Under the pieces are notes generated by a model. The model was not told the origin of the DNA and did no database searches. It saw only the letters and a list, made by a program, of their open reading frames with translations. From positions 186,001 through 250,000 of the forward strand of contig NZ_JBFAHM010000013.1 of assembly GCF_040654195.1 (NCBI RefSeq): a stretch of DNA of 64,000 nucleotides, given 5' to 3'. The position numbers and the translations under genes are program-made. Positions 16,792-25,750 of this stretch are shown here, one piece after another. Source of the DNA: Hamadaea sp013361475. Lineage in GTDB: Bacteria > Actinomycetota > Actinomycetes > Mycobacteriales > Micromonosporaceae. How positions within the stretch are numbered: position 1 is the stretch's first letter; the number at the start of each line of letters is the position of its first letter.

Positions 16792-18047
16792 CAGTTCTCC
16801 TCTTCGCGGCGCTCGCGGGATGCCGGATAGTGTCCCCTTCCGGCCGCCAATGGGGACGTTATCCCGGATTCCGCGCCCGAAGCGGACCCAGCGGACCCAG
16901 CGGACCCAGCGGACCCAGCGGACCCAGCGGACCCAGCGAACCCAGCGGATTCCGCGTCGGAAGCGGAAACGGCGGCCAGGAAGGCGGAGGTCTCGGCGGG
17001 CGTACCGGCGGTGACGCGCAGCCAGCCCGGCAGGCCGACGTCCCGGACGAGCACCCCGGCGTCGAGGATCCGCCGCCAGACGACCTTCTGGTCGGTCTCG
17101 TCCGCGCTGCCTTCCCGGGCGACCCGATAGAGCACGAAGTTGGCGTCCGAGTCCGCCACGGCGTGTCCCCGCGTACGCAGTTCGGCGACGATCCGGTCGC
17201 GCTGGATCTTGATCTGCTCCACAGTGGAGAGCAAGGCGTCGGCGTGGGCGAGCGCCGCCCGGGCGGCCGCCTGGGTCAGCGCCGACAAGTGGTACGGCAG
17301 CCGGACGAGCTGCACCGCCTCGACGACCTCGGTGCCGGCGGCGAGGTAGCCGACCCGGGCTCCGGCGAAGGCGAACGCCTTGCTCATCGTGCGGGTCACG
17401 ACGAGTCGCGGGTTGTCCTCGAGCAGCGACAAGGCGCTCGGCGTACCGGGGCGGGCGAATTCGGCGTACGCCTCGTCCACGACGACCAGGCCCGAGGTCG
17501 CCGCCAACGCCGCTCGCACGACGTCGAGCGAGAGAGCGGTGCCGGTCGGATTGTTCGGCGAGCACAGGAACGTGAGAGCCGGCCGGTGCTGCTCGATCGC
17601 CGCCACGACATGCTCGGCGGTGAGCCCGAAGTCCGGCCCCCGGCCGCCGTCGACCCAGCCGGTCGCGGTGCCCGACGCGAGCAGCGGGTGCATCGAGTAC
17701 GCCGGGCCGAAGCCGAGCGCGATCCGCCCCGGACCCCCGAACGCCTGCAGCAGTTGCTGCTGGACCTCGTTGGAGCCGTTGGCGGCGTACACCTGCTCGG
17801 CGGTCAGGCCGTGGCCCAGGTAGACCGCCAGGTCGGACCGCAGCTTGAGGGCGTCCCGGTCGGGGTAGCGGTTGAGCGTCGCGATCTCGCCTTCGAGCGC
17901 CCGCAGCACCGCCCGGACGACCTCCTCCGGCGGGGCGTAGGAGTTCTCGTTGACGTTGAGCCGGACGGCCACGTCCAACTGCGGCGCCCCGTACGCCGAC
18001 AGCCCTCGCAGCTCCTCACGCAGGAGCGCACGAATCTCGGAGGTCAC
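16791..18047 (-). CDS. hisC: Histidinol-phosphate aminotransferase with (Gly-Ser-Ala)n tail
   Basis: PLP-dependent class I/II aminotransferase of histidine synthesis. The Schiff-base Lys is K223 in TRTMSKAFAF; SPNNPTG (163-169) and LVVVDEAYAEF are typical. 418 aa, about 60 longer than usual: after the normal end near residue 360 comes a low-complexity tail with GSA repeats (about 371-389) and a charged end ASRERREEEN. The tail is coded by 9-bp tandem repeats (16881-16948) and so is length-variable without frameshift. The GTG start overlaps the hisD stop (GTGA). Confidence 0.94.
   Translation of the reverse strand: MTSEIRALLREELRGLSAYGAPQLDVAVRLNVNENSYAPPEEVVRAVLRALEGEIATLNRYPDRDALKLRSDLAVYLGHGLTAEQVYAANGSNEVQQQLLQAFGGPGRIALGFGPAYSMHPLLASGTATGWVDGGRGPDFGLTAEHVVAAIEQHRPALTFLCSPNNPTGTALSLDVVRAALAATSGLVVVDEAYAEFARPGTPSALSLLEDNPRLVVTRTMSKAFAFAGARVGYLAAGTEVVEAVQLVRLPYHLSALTQAAARAALAHADALLSTVEQIKIQRDRIVAELRTRGHAVADSDANFVLYRVAREGSADETDQKVVWRRILDAGVLVRDVGLPGWLRVTAGTPAETSAFLAAVSASDAESAGFAGSAGSAGSAGSAGSAGSASGAESGITSPLAAGRGHYPASRERREEEN
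16881..16948 (-). repeat. 9-bp tandem repeat coding the GSA tail of HisC
   Basis: About seven and a half copies of AGCGGACCC on the plus strand, encoding Gly-Ser-Ala on the minus strand. One copy has A for G (AGCGAACCC). It is a coding microsatellite prone to copy-number change. Confidence 0.95.
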
Positions 18048-19384
18048 GCGGCACCGCCCGAGGGGAAGCGCGCCGTGACGGCCTGGCCGTGCGCGGGCAG
18101 GTCCTCGACGGTGGCGAGGGTGACGACGTGGTGGGCCACGTCCCGCAGTGCTTCCTCGGTGTACTCCACGACGTGGACGCCCCGGAGGAACGACTGCACC
18201 GACAGCCCGCTCGAGTGCCGGGCGCAGCCGCCGGTCGGCAGCACGTGGTTCGACCCCGCGCAGTAGTCGCCCAGGCTCACCGGCGCCCACGGGCCGACGA
18301 AGATCGCGCCGGCGTTGCGTACTCGCATCGCGACGTCCCGAGCGTCCCGCGTCTGGATCTCCAGGTGCTCCGCGGCGTACGCGTCGACGACCCGCAACCC
18401 CTGCTCCACCGAGTCCACGAGGACGACACCGGACTGCTCGCCGGTCAGCGCCGTGCGGATGCGCTCCATGTGCTTGGTGAGCGACACCTGCCGCACCAGC
18501 TCGGCGTCCACCGCGTCGGCCAGCTCGGGCGACGTGGTGACGAGGACGCTCGCCGCCAGCGGGTCGTGCTCGGCCTGGCTGATCAGGTCGGCGGCGACGT
18601 GCCGCGCGTCGGCGGTGTCGTCGGCCAGCACGGCGATCTCGGTCGGGCCCGCCTCGGCGTCGATGCCGACGACGCCCCGGACGAGCCGCTTGGCCGCGGT
18701 CACCCACACGTTGCCCGGCCCGGTGATCAGGTCCACCGGCTCACAGTCGTCGGCCGGGTCCAGCTCCCGATCGAGGTCGGCGCCCCGGCTGCCGTAGGCG
18801 AGCATGGCGATCGCCTGCGCGCCGCCGACGGCGTACACCTCGTCGACGCCGAGCAGCGAGCACGCCGCCAGCACCCGCTCGTCCGGCAGACCGCCGGCCT
18901 CCTTCTGCGGCGGGCTCGCCACGACGAGCCCTTCGACGCCGGCCGCCTGGGCCGGAACGACGTTCATCACGACCGTGGACGGGTACATCGCCAGGCCGCC
19001 GGGCACGTACAGCCCGACGCGGCGTACCGGCAGCCAGCGCTCGGTCACCGTGCCGCCCGGCACGACCTGTGTGGTCACGTCCGTGCGCCGCTGGTCCGCG
19101 TGCACCTTCCGGGTCCGCGCGATCGCCTCCAGCAGGGCCGCGCGCACCTCCGGGTCGAGCCGCTCCTCAGCTTCCTTCAGGGCTTCCACCGGTACGCGGA
19201 GACGGGCGGGCCGGATTCCGTCGAAGCGTTCGGTGGCCTCCTGGATCGCGTCGACGCCATGGTGTCGCACCCCGTCGATGACCGGACGGATCTGCTCGAC
19301 GGCCTGGGACACGTCGAGCTGGGCACGAGGCAGCAGACTGCGCGGGTCGACATCCCGTCCGCGCAGGTCGATACGGGTCAACAC
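18044..19384 (-). CDS. hisD: Histidinol dehydrogenase
   Basis: 446 aa, oxidises histidinol to histidine in two NAD-dependent steps. Zinc ligands are visible as Q270/H273 (SQAEHDP) and H340 in AAEHLEIQT with the general-base Glu beside it; the YVPGG and ITGPGN motifs are present. Compared with the usual spacing, a 12-15 residue Asp-rich insert (GADLDRELDPADDCE) precedes ITGPGN. GTG start, first gene of the operon, 7 nt after a TAGACT box. hisC follows with a GTGA overlap. Confidence 0.95.
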   Translation of the reverse strand: MLTRIDLRGRDVDPRSLLPRAQLDVSQAVEQIRPVIDGVRHHGVDAIQEATERFDGIRPARLRVPVEALKEAEERLDPEVRAALLEAIARTRKVHADQRRTDVTTQVVPGGTVTERWLPVRRVGLYVPGGLAMYPSTVVMNVVPAQAAGVEGLVVASPPQKEAGGLPDERVLAACSLLGVDEVYAVGGAQAIAMLAYGSRGADLDRELDPADDCEPVDLITGPGNVWVTAAKRLVRGVVGIDAEAGPTEIAVLADDTADARHVAADLISQAEHDPLAASVLVTTSPELADAVDAELVRQVSLTKHMERIRTALTGEQSGVVLVDSVEQGLRVVDAYAAEHLEIQTRDARDVAMRVRNAGAIFVGPWAPVSLGDYCAGSNHVLPTGGCARHSSGLSVQSFLRGVHVVEYTEEALRDVAHHVVTLATVEDLPAHGQAVTARFPSGGAA

Positions 19385-19391
19385 GCGCGCA

Positions 19392-19397
19392 AGTCTA
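19392..19397 (-). promoter_or_regulatory. -10 box TAGACT, probable his operon promoter
   Basis: TAGACT lies 7 nt before the hisD GTG on the minus strand, with no Shine-Dalgarno between, so a leaderless his mRNA is likely. I see no leader peptide or T-box for attenuation. Confidence 0.5.
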
Positions 19398-19523
19398 CCG
19401 AGCGGCGGCTTCGGAACCGCGCGGCGTTACCACCGGGTGGGAACACTGTGACCCACGCCCCTGTTCGCGGCAAGATCGCGGGGCCGAACCGTGCGGATAG
19501 GTTGATGCGTAACATCCCGCGGG

Positions 19524-19529
19524 TACCTT
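19524..19529 (+). promoter_or_regulatory. -10 box TACCTT, leaderless start
   Basis: TACCTT is followed by 6 nt (GGACAG) and the ATG at 19536. The region 19398-19523 between this and the hisD promoter holds no gene. Confidence 0.45.
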
Positions 19530-19535
19530 GGACAG

Positions 19536-20216
19536 ATGTCGCCTCGGTTGCCGCTGTTTCCGCTCGGGACGGTGCTGTTCCCGGGACTGGTTCTGCCCCT
19601 GCACATCTTCGAGGAGCGCTACCGCCAGCTGATCCGCCAGCTGATCGACCTGCCCGACGGGACTCCGCGCGAGTTCGGCGTGGTCGCCATCGATCAGGGG
19701 CTGGAGGTTCTGCCGCCCAATCCGGGCTCGGAAGTCACCGAGCTCAGCCTGCACGACATCGGGTGCGTGGCGCAGCTGCGCCAGGTCACCGAACATCCGG
19801 ACGGGCACTTCGACATCGTCGCGGTCGGCGACCGCCGGTTCAAGATCACCGGAATCGCCGCCGACGACGCTCCCTACCCCGTCGCGCACGTCGAGTGGTA
19901 CCCCGAACCGGACGCCGACGCGGAGGCCGACGAACTGGCCCCCCGGGTGCTGTCGATCTTCCGGGACTATCTGTCGGCCCTGCGCGGCGGACCCGACGAC
20001 CAACTGCCCGACGATCCGAAGGTGCTCTCCCACCTGGTCGCGGCCAGCACGGCGCTGACCGTCGCCGACCGGCAGGCGTTGCTCGCCGCGCCGGACACGA
20101 CCGCCCGGATGCGCCTGGAGATCAAGATCCTGCACCGCGAATCGGCCCTGCTCCGGCAGGTCCGGGCGGTGCCGATGCCCCCCTCGGAACTCCACAAGCC
20201 GCCGTCGCTCAACTGA
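19536..20216 (+). CDS. Lon substrate-binding (LON N-terminal) domain protein
   Basis: 226 aa consisting of only the PUA-like N-terminal domain of Lon protease: it begins LPLFPLGTVLFPGLVLPLHI, continues FEERYRQLIR and has no AAA+ or protease domain. Such stand-alone proteins are common in actinobacteria; their role is unproven, possibly substrate recognition. It is divergent from hisD, and its 3' end overlaps the convergent DUF2567 gene by 8 nt. Confidence 0.88.
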   Translation: MSPRLPLFPLGTVLFPGLVLPLHIFEERYRQLIRQLIDLPDGTPREFGVVAIDQGLEVLPPNPGSEVTELSLHDIGCVAQLRQVTEHPDGHFDIVAVGDRRFKITGIAADDAPYPVAHVEWYPEPDADAEADELAPRVLSIFRDYLSALRGGPDDQLPDDPKVLSHLVAASTALTVADRQALLAAPDTTARMRLEIKILHRESALLRQVRAVPMPPSELHKPPSLN

Positions 20217-20856
20217 ACGCGGGGCCGCCCGTCTCCTCCGGGCCCACCAGGGGCGCTGCTTCCGGCGTACCAGTGGATCGGGGAGCCCGGAGAGACGGCC
20301 ACCGTGACCAGGCCGCGAGCAGCGTGATGGTGAGCGTGGAGCCGAGCGCGGGCAGCAACAGCACGCCCTCGATCGCGGGCGGCCACCACCGCAGCGCTTC
20401 CACGCGCAGGTCGTTGGGCTTGCCGAGTTCCGTGCCCGCGGGCGCGGAGTGCAGTTCCCTGAGGTACGCCTCGAGGCCGAGCTGGCGGCCGAACTTCCAG
20501 GCGATCACGGCCGCGACCGTCCCCGCCACCGCGAGCAGCAGGAGCAGCCAGGGTCCCCGCAGCCGCCGGAACAGCACCCAGGCCACGACGGCGAGGACGA
20601 TGCCGAAGGAGAGGCCGAGCACGGCGAACCAGCCGTCACCGGACATGAACTGCTCGGGCTGCGGGTCGTTGTAGACGGCGCCGTCCTCGACGATCAGCAC
20701 CGGCACGTTCGGGGCCAGTTGCTGCCAGAGCAGGCCGAGCGGGAAGCCCAGTACGCCAGCGAGCAGCACGGCGACGGACTGGAGCGTCACCAGCAGCGGC
20801 CGGCGCGGCTCCGGCGTGGGCTCGGGGACCCAGGCGTACTCGGACTCATCCACCAC
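20209..20856 (-). CDS. DUF2567 family membrane protein
   Basis: 215 aa with four hydrophobic helices (about 22-45, 75-93, 100-118 and 160-182) and an external loop after the first helix containing LIVEDGAVYNDP. This matches the DUF2567 proteins of actinobacteria. Function unknown. It lies downstream of dnaE on the same strand but is separated from it by the inverted repeat at 20911-20966. Tail-to-tail overlap with the LON-domain gene. Confidence 0.7.
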   Translation of the reverse strand: MVDESEYAWVPEPTPEPRRPLLVTLQSVAVLLAGVLGFPLGLLWQQLAPNVPVLIVEDGAVYNDPQPEQFMSGDGWFAVLGLSFGIVLAVVAWVLFRRLRGPWLLLLLAVAGTVAAVIAWKFGRQLGLEAYLRELHSAPAGTELGKPNDLRVEALRWWPPAIEGVLLLPALGSTLTITLLAAWSRWPSLRAPRSTGTPEAAPLVGPEETGGPAFS

Positions 20857-20910
20857 CGGGTGATCCTCTCAGATCCGCCTGGATCCCGGCTGGGGGCGTG
20901 TCAGGTGTTT

Positions 20911-20966
20911 CATGATCAGCGGAAGTTTCGCGGCGTCATAGCCCCACGAGATTTCCGCTGATCATG
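20911..20966. terminator. Inverted repeat 3' of dnaE
   Basis: CATGATCAGCGGAA (20911-20924) pairs perfectly with 20953-20966 around a partly structured 28-nt loop. It lies 12 nt beyond the dnaE stop and is likely the 3' hairpin of dnaE. The ATGATCA core recurs at other gene ends in the window. Confidence 0.65.
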
Positions 20967-20978
20967 GACAGCAGCGGG

Positions 20979-23900
20979 TCAGCCGCCGACGGCGGAGGCG
21001 CCGAGCAGCTGCTTGAGGTCGGCCATCAACGCCGGAGTCGTCGCGACCCGCTCGGGGCCGATGCGCCACAGCGACGCCTTCTGCCCGTTGATGAGCTTCA
21101 GGTGCACCTCGGCCTGCCCCGGGTGGCTGGTCAGCACCTCGCGCAGCCGGGCCACGAGGGGTGGCGTACAGCGGGTCGTGGGGAGGGCGAGGACCACCGG
21201 CTTGACGTCGTCCGGGACGGTGATGTCCGGGATCGACAGATCCATCGCCATGATGCGGGGCTGGTCGTCGCGGCGGTCGACCCGGCCGCGGACCACCACG
21301 ATGGCGTCCTCGGCGACGTACTGCCCGACCAGTTCATAGGTGTTGGGGAAGAACAGCACCTCGACCGCGCCTGCGAGGTCCTCCAAGCTGGCCGAGGCCC
21401 AGGCCTTGCCCTGCTTGGTGATCCGGCGCTGGACCCCGGAGAGGATGCCCGCGACCGTCACCACTTGACCGTCGGCGACCGTGCCTTCCTCCGACAGCGC
21501 CGCGATGGAGAAGTCGGCCGCCCCGGCGAGGACGTGCTCGATGCCGAACAGCGGATGGTCGGAGACGTAGAGGCCGAGCATCTCCCGTTCGAGCGCGAGC
21601 AGGTCGCTCTTGTCCCACTCGTCGGTAGGGATGGGCGGGGTCACGATCATGCCGCCGCCCATCGGGTTGTCGTCGCCGAAGGCCGCGCCGAACAGGTCGA
21701 ACTGGCCGACCGCCTCGTTGCGCTTCACGTCGAGGAACGAGTCGATCGCGTCGGCGTGCACCGCCAGCAGACCCTTGCGGGTGTGCTGCATCGAGTCGAA
21801 GGCCCCGGCCTTGATCAGCGATTCGATCGTGCGCTTGTTGCAGGCGACCGCCTCGACCTTGCGCAGGTAGTCGTAGAAGTCGGTGTAGGGGCTCTTCTCC
21901 TTGCGGCCCCGGACGATCGCCTCGACGACGTTGTGGCCGACGTTGCGGACGGCCGACAGCCCGAACCGGATGTCCTCGCCGACGGCGGCGAACCGCGCGG
22001 TGGAGGCGTTGACGTCCGGCGGCAGGACCTTGATCCCCATCCGGCGGCATTCGGCCAGGTAGACGGCGGACTTGTCCTTGTCGTCGCCGACGCTGGTGAG
22101 CAGGGCGGCCATGTATTCGGCCGGGTAGTTGGCCTTGAGGTACGCCGTCCAGTAGGAGACGAGACCATAACCGGCGGTGTGCGCCTTGTTGAAGGCGTAG
22201 TCGGAGAACGGGACCAGGATGTCCCACAGCGTCTTGATCGCCGCGTCGGAGTAGCCGTTGTCCCGCATGCCCTGGGAGAAGGGGATGTACTCCTTGTCGA
22301 GGATCTCCTTCTTCTTCTTGCCCATCGCCCGGCGCAGCAGGTCGGCGGCGCCGAGCGAGTAGCCGGCGAGCTTCTGGGCGATCGCCATGACCTGCTCTTG
22401 ATAGACGATCAGACCGTAGGTGTCGTCCAGGATGTCGGCCAGCGGTTCGGCCAGCTCCGGATGGATCGGCACCACCGGCTTGCGGCCGTTCTTCCGGTCG
22501 GCGTAGTCGTTGTGCGCGTTCGCGCCCATCGGACCGGGCCGGTAGAGGGCCAGCACGGCGGAGATGTCCTCGAAGTTGTCGGGGATCATCGATCGCAGCA
22601 GCGAGCGCATCGGGCCGCCGTCGAGCTGGAAGACGCCGAGCGTGTCACCCCGGGCGAGCAGTTCGTAGGTCGGCTTGTCGTCCAGCGGCAGCTGCTCCAG
22701 GACGACCGTCTCACCCCGGTTGGCCGTGATGCCTTCGAGGCAGTCGTCCATCACCGTGAGGTTGCGCAGCCCCAGGAAGTCCATCTTAAGCAGGCCGATG
22801 GTCTCGCAGGCGCCCATGTCCCACTGGGTGATGATGGCGCCGTCCTGCTCGCGCTTGTGGATCGGCAGCACGTCGAGCAGCGGCTCGCCGGACAGGATGA
22901 CGCCGGCCGCGTGCACGCCCCACTGACGTTTGAGGCCCTCCAGGCCCTTCGCGGTGTCCACGACCTTCTGCACGTCGGCGTCGGTGTCGTAGAGCTGCCG
23001 GAACTCCACCGCCTCCGGGTAGCGCGGGTGGTTCGGGTCGAAGATGCCCGACAGCGGGATGTCCTTGCCCATCACCGCGGGCGGCATCGCCTTCGTGATC
23101 CGGTCGCCCATCGCGAACGGATAGCCGAGCACCCGGGCGGCGTCCTTGACGGCGGCCTTCGCCTTGATCGTGCCGTAGGTGATGATCTGGGCGACCCGCT
23201 CCTCGCCGTAGCGCTCGGTCGCGTAGCGGATCATGTCGCCGCGTCGGCGCTCGTCGAAGTCCATGTCGATGTCGGGCATGGAGACGCGCTCGGGGTTGAG
23301 GAACCGCTCGAACAGCAGACCGTGCGGAATCGGGTCCAGCTCGGTGATGCGCAAGGCGTACGCGATGATGGCGCCGGCCGCCGAGCCCCGGCCGGGCCCG
23401 ACCCGGATACGCTCGCGCCGGGCGTATTCACACAGGTCGGCGACGACGAGGAAGTAGCTCGGCCAGCCCATCGTGCACACGACGTCGAGTTCGTAGTTGG
23501 CCTGACGCAGCCGGTCCTCGGGCACCCCGTCGGGGAACCGCTCGGCGAGACCCCGATGGACCTCTTTACGCAGCCAGGACTCCTCGGTCTCCCCGGCCGG
23601 GACGGGGAACTTCGGCATGAGGTCACGAGAGGCGAAGACGCTCGCGTAGTCGCCGACCTTCTCCATGATCTCCAGCGTGTTGTCACACGCGCCGGGCACC
23701 TCGGCGTCCCACAACGCCCGCATCTCGGCCGGGGACTTCAGGTAGAAGTCCTGTGCGTCGAACTTGAACCGCTTCGGATCGGCCAGCGTCGATCCCGACT
23801 GCACACATAGCAGCACCTCGTGCGCGCCCGCGTCGGCCTGGTAGGTGTAGTGGAGGTCGTTGGTCGCGACCGGCTTGAGGTTGAGCTTCTTGCCCAGCGC

Positions 23901-24512
23901 CAGCAGGTCCTGCCGGATCCGGGTCTCGATGTCGAGCCCGTGATCCATCAGCTCCAGGTAGAAGTTCTCCTTGCCGAAGATGTCGGCGAACTCCCCCGCG
24001 CTCGCGCACGCCTTGTCGAAGTCGCCGATCCGCAGCCAGGTCTGGATCTCGCCGGACGGGCAGCCGGTGGTCGCGATGAGCCCGCGGCCGTAGCGGTTGA
24101 GCAGCTCACGGTCGGCGCGCGGCTTGTAGAAGTAGCCTTCCAGGCTCGCCAGCGACTGCATGCGGAACAGGTTGTGCAGCGAATCGGCGTCGGTGGCCAG
24201 CATCGTCATGTGCGTGTACGCACCACCGCCGGAGACGTCGTTCTCCCCGCCGTCGGCCCAGCGAACCCGGGTCCGGTCGCGACGGTCGGTGCCGGGCGTC
24301 ACGTAGGACTCCACCCCGACGATGGGCTTGATCCCGGCGGCGGTGGCCTGCTTGTAGAAGTCGTAGGCCCCGTACATGTTGCCGTGGTCGGTCATCGCCA
24401 GCGCCGGCATCTCCAGCCGCGCGGCTTCCTTGAACAGCTCCTTCAGCCGGGCCGCACCGTCGAGCATCGAGTACTCCGTGTGCGTGTGCAGGTGAACGAA
24501 GCTGTCAGCCAC
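20979..24512 (-). CDS. dnaE: DNA polymerase III subunit alpha
   Basis: 1177 aa, the replicative polymerase (DnaE1 type). It begins with the PHP domain (FVHLHTHTEYSMLDG; LAMTDHGNMYG), continues with the polymerase palm (PDIDMDFDERRRGDMI with the catalytic Asp cluster), then HhH, an OB-fold (VTVAGILSGVQRRITKQG) and a C-terminal domain. Length fits the actinobacterial enzyme. I choose the GTG at 24512 (MADSFVHLHTH); a GTG directly before it or an upstream start would add atypical residues. A TAGGCT box lies at about 24549 on the minus strand. Confidence 0.96.
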   Translation of the reverse strand: MADSFVHLHTHTEYSMLDGAARLKELFKEAARLEMPALAMTDHGNMYGAYDFYKQATAAGIKPIVGVESYVTPGTDRRDRTRVRWADGGENDVSGGGAYTHMTMLATDADSLHNLFRMQSLASLEGYFYKPRADRELLNRYGRGLIATTGCPSGEIQTWLRIGDFDKACASAGEFADIFGKENFYLELMDHGLDIETRIRQDLLALGKKLNLKPVATNDLHYTYQADAGAHEVLLCVQSGSTLADPKRFKFDAQDFYLKSPAEMRALWDAEVPGACDNTLEIMEKVGDYASVFASRDLMPKFPVPAGETEESWLRKEVHRGLAERFPDGVPEDRLRQANYELDVVCTMGWPSYFLVVADLCEYARRERIRVGPGRGSAAGAIIAYALRITELDPIPHGLLFERFLNPERVSMPDIDMDFDERRRGDMIRYATERYGEERVAQIITYGTIKAKAAVKDAARVLGYPFAMGDRITKAMPPAVMGKDIPLSGIFDPNHPRYPEAVEFRQLYDTDADVQKVVDTAKGLEGLKRQWGVHAAGVILSGEPLLDVLPIHKREQDGAIITQWDMGACETIGLLKMDFLGLRNLTVMDDCLEGITANRGETVVLEQLPLDDKPTYELLARGDTLGVFQLDGGPMRSLLRSMIPDNFEDISAVLALYRPGPMGANAHNDYADRKNGRKPVVPIHPELAEPLADILDDTYGLIVYQEQVMAIAQKLAGYSLGAADLLRRAMGKKKKEILDKEYIPFSQGMRDNGYSDAAIKTLWDILVPFSDYAFNKAHTAGYGLVSYWTAYLKANYPAEYMAALLTSVGDDKDKSAVYLAECRRMGIKVLPPDVNASTARFAAVGEDIRFGLSAVRNVGHNVVEAIVRGRKEKSPYTDFYDYLRKVEAVACNKRTIESLIKAGAFDSMQHTRKGLLAVHADAIDSFLDVKRNEAVGQFDLFGAAFGDDNPMGGGMIVTPPIPTDEWDKSDLLALEREMLGLYVSDHPLFGIEHVLAGAADFSIAALSEEGTVADGQVVTVAGILSGVQRRITKQGKAWASASLEDLAGAVEVLFFPNTYELVGQYVAEDAIVVVRGRVDRRDDQPRIMAMDLSIPDITVPDDVKPVVLALPTTRCTPPLVARLREVLTSHPGQAEVHLKLINGQKASLWRIGPERVATTPALMADLKQLLGASAVGG

Positions 24513-24616
24513 CACAACCCCCAACCGCCGATCGCCAGCCTGGCACAGCCTAGTCCCCGGGGCGGACAACAAGCATCTGCCGACACCCCCGGAGAGACCG
24601 GCATCTCATGATCAAC

Positions 24617-25588
24617 TCAGCGGGCGAACGGCTCCAGCATCATCGCGGCGGCGGACAGCCAGGCGCGCCGGGTCGACGGCTGCAGCGCCGCGTACTCGAT
24701 CGACGAGCCGGGCTCCAGCGCGGCGTCGTAGGGCACCACCGCCACGGCCCGCGTACGCGTGGCGAAGTGGGCCCGGAGGTCTTCCAGCAGCGCCGACGGC
24801 CCCGGCGTCGGGCAGGACAACAGGGTCACCGCGTTCTCGGCGAGCCGCCCGAGGCCGACCTCGTGCAGCAGGTCGATCATCCAGTCGGCGGTGAACGCCG
24901 CGTCCTCCCGGGGGACCGTGGTGATCACGAGCTGGTCGGCCGCCTGCACGACGGTCTGCCAGTTGGCGCTCTCCACGTTGTTGCCCGTGTCGACGCAGAT
25001 CACGTCGTGGGTGCGGCCCAGCAGATCCAGGACCCGCCGGACGGTGTGCGAGTCGAGACGCTGGGCGAAGCGAGGGCTCTCCTCACCGGCCAGCACGTCG
25101 TAGGAGCCGTCGGAGGCGTGCCGCAGGTACCCGTCGAGCAGGTCGGCCATCTCGTAGGACGGGGCGTTCTCGATGGTCACCAGGTCGGCCAGCAGATGCC
25201 GGATGGTCCGGGCGTGCCGGGCGCTGCCCGCCCGCAGTCCGAGCGTGCCCCGCAGCTCGTTGTCGTCCCAGGCCAGCACGCCCCGGCCGCGTACGCTGCC
25301 GATCGTGGCGGCGGCCAGCACGGTGGCGGTCGTCTTGTGCACGCCGCCCTTCGGATTGGCGAAGGCCAGCACCCGGGGACCGCCGAGATCCCGCCGCAGC
25401 AGGTTGACCTCCGCGTCGGCGGCGCTGCTCGCGGTCGGCGCGGGCCGCCATTCGATCGGGTTCGACGGCATCGGCGCGACACCCCGCTGCTGGGGGTAGT
25501 CACGCGGCTCCTGGCGCGGCGCACGGCCGCGGTCGAGCAGGACACGCCAACGCGGGTTGTGGTCCTCCTGCGGTGGTGTGCGCTCCAC
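24617..25588 (-). CDS. ParA/MinD-like ATPase with variant Walker A
   Basis: 323 aa. After a 70-residue Pro/Arg-rich N-terminus comes an ATPase domain: FANPKGGVHKTTATV (K80-T87), a Walker B-like DVICVDTGNN and a switch region with PREDAAF. The deviant Walker A has His where the family usually has Gly (KGGVGKT). I recall actinobacterial relatives with the same His, so it may be a clade trait and not damage. GTG start with GGGAGGG 6 nt upstream. It follows a 280-aa single-pass membrane protein that may be its partner. Not the chromosomal parA: no parB neighbour. Confidence 0.75.
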   Translation of the reverse strand: MERTPPQEDHNPRWRVLLDRGRAPRQEPRDYPQQRGVAPMPSNPIEWRPAPTASSAADAEVNLLRRDLGGPRVLAFANPKGGVHKTTATVLAAATIGSVRGRGVLAWDDNELRGTLGLRAGSARHARTIRHLLADLVTIENAPSYEMADLLDGYLRHASDGSYDVLAGEESPRFAQRLDSHTVRRVLDLLGRTHDVICVDTGNNVESANWQTVVQAADQLVITTVPREDAAFTADWMIDLLHEVGLGRLAENAVTLLSCPTPGPSALLEDLRAHFATRTRAVAVVPYDAALEPGSSIEYAALQPSTRRAWLSAAAMMLEPFAR

Positions 25589-25750
25589 GCTTCGCCCTCC
25601 CAGCGCCGCCCGTGCTCCCCGGTGTTTCGGCGATCACCGGGGTACGCGGTCAACCTTAAGCCGTACGGGGCAACCTGCCATCCCGCCGTCGGCCGATTGC
25701 GTGCCGATCTGGCATCCCGGGCGGTGCGTCACGGGTTCAACGACCGGTGC

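Noticed and set aside
13000..19400. Complete histidine operon
   Set aside because: hisF, hisI, hisE and hisG are not visible in this window, so the set is partial here.
24617..25588. Chromosomal partition gene parA
   Set aside because: There is no parB, gidB or parS-like neighbourhood, and the Walker A and N-terminal extension differ from parA.
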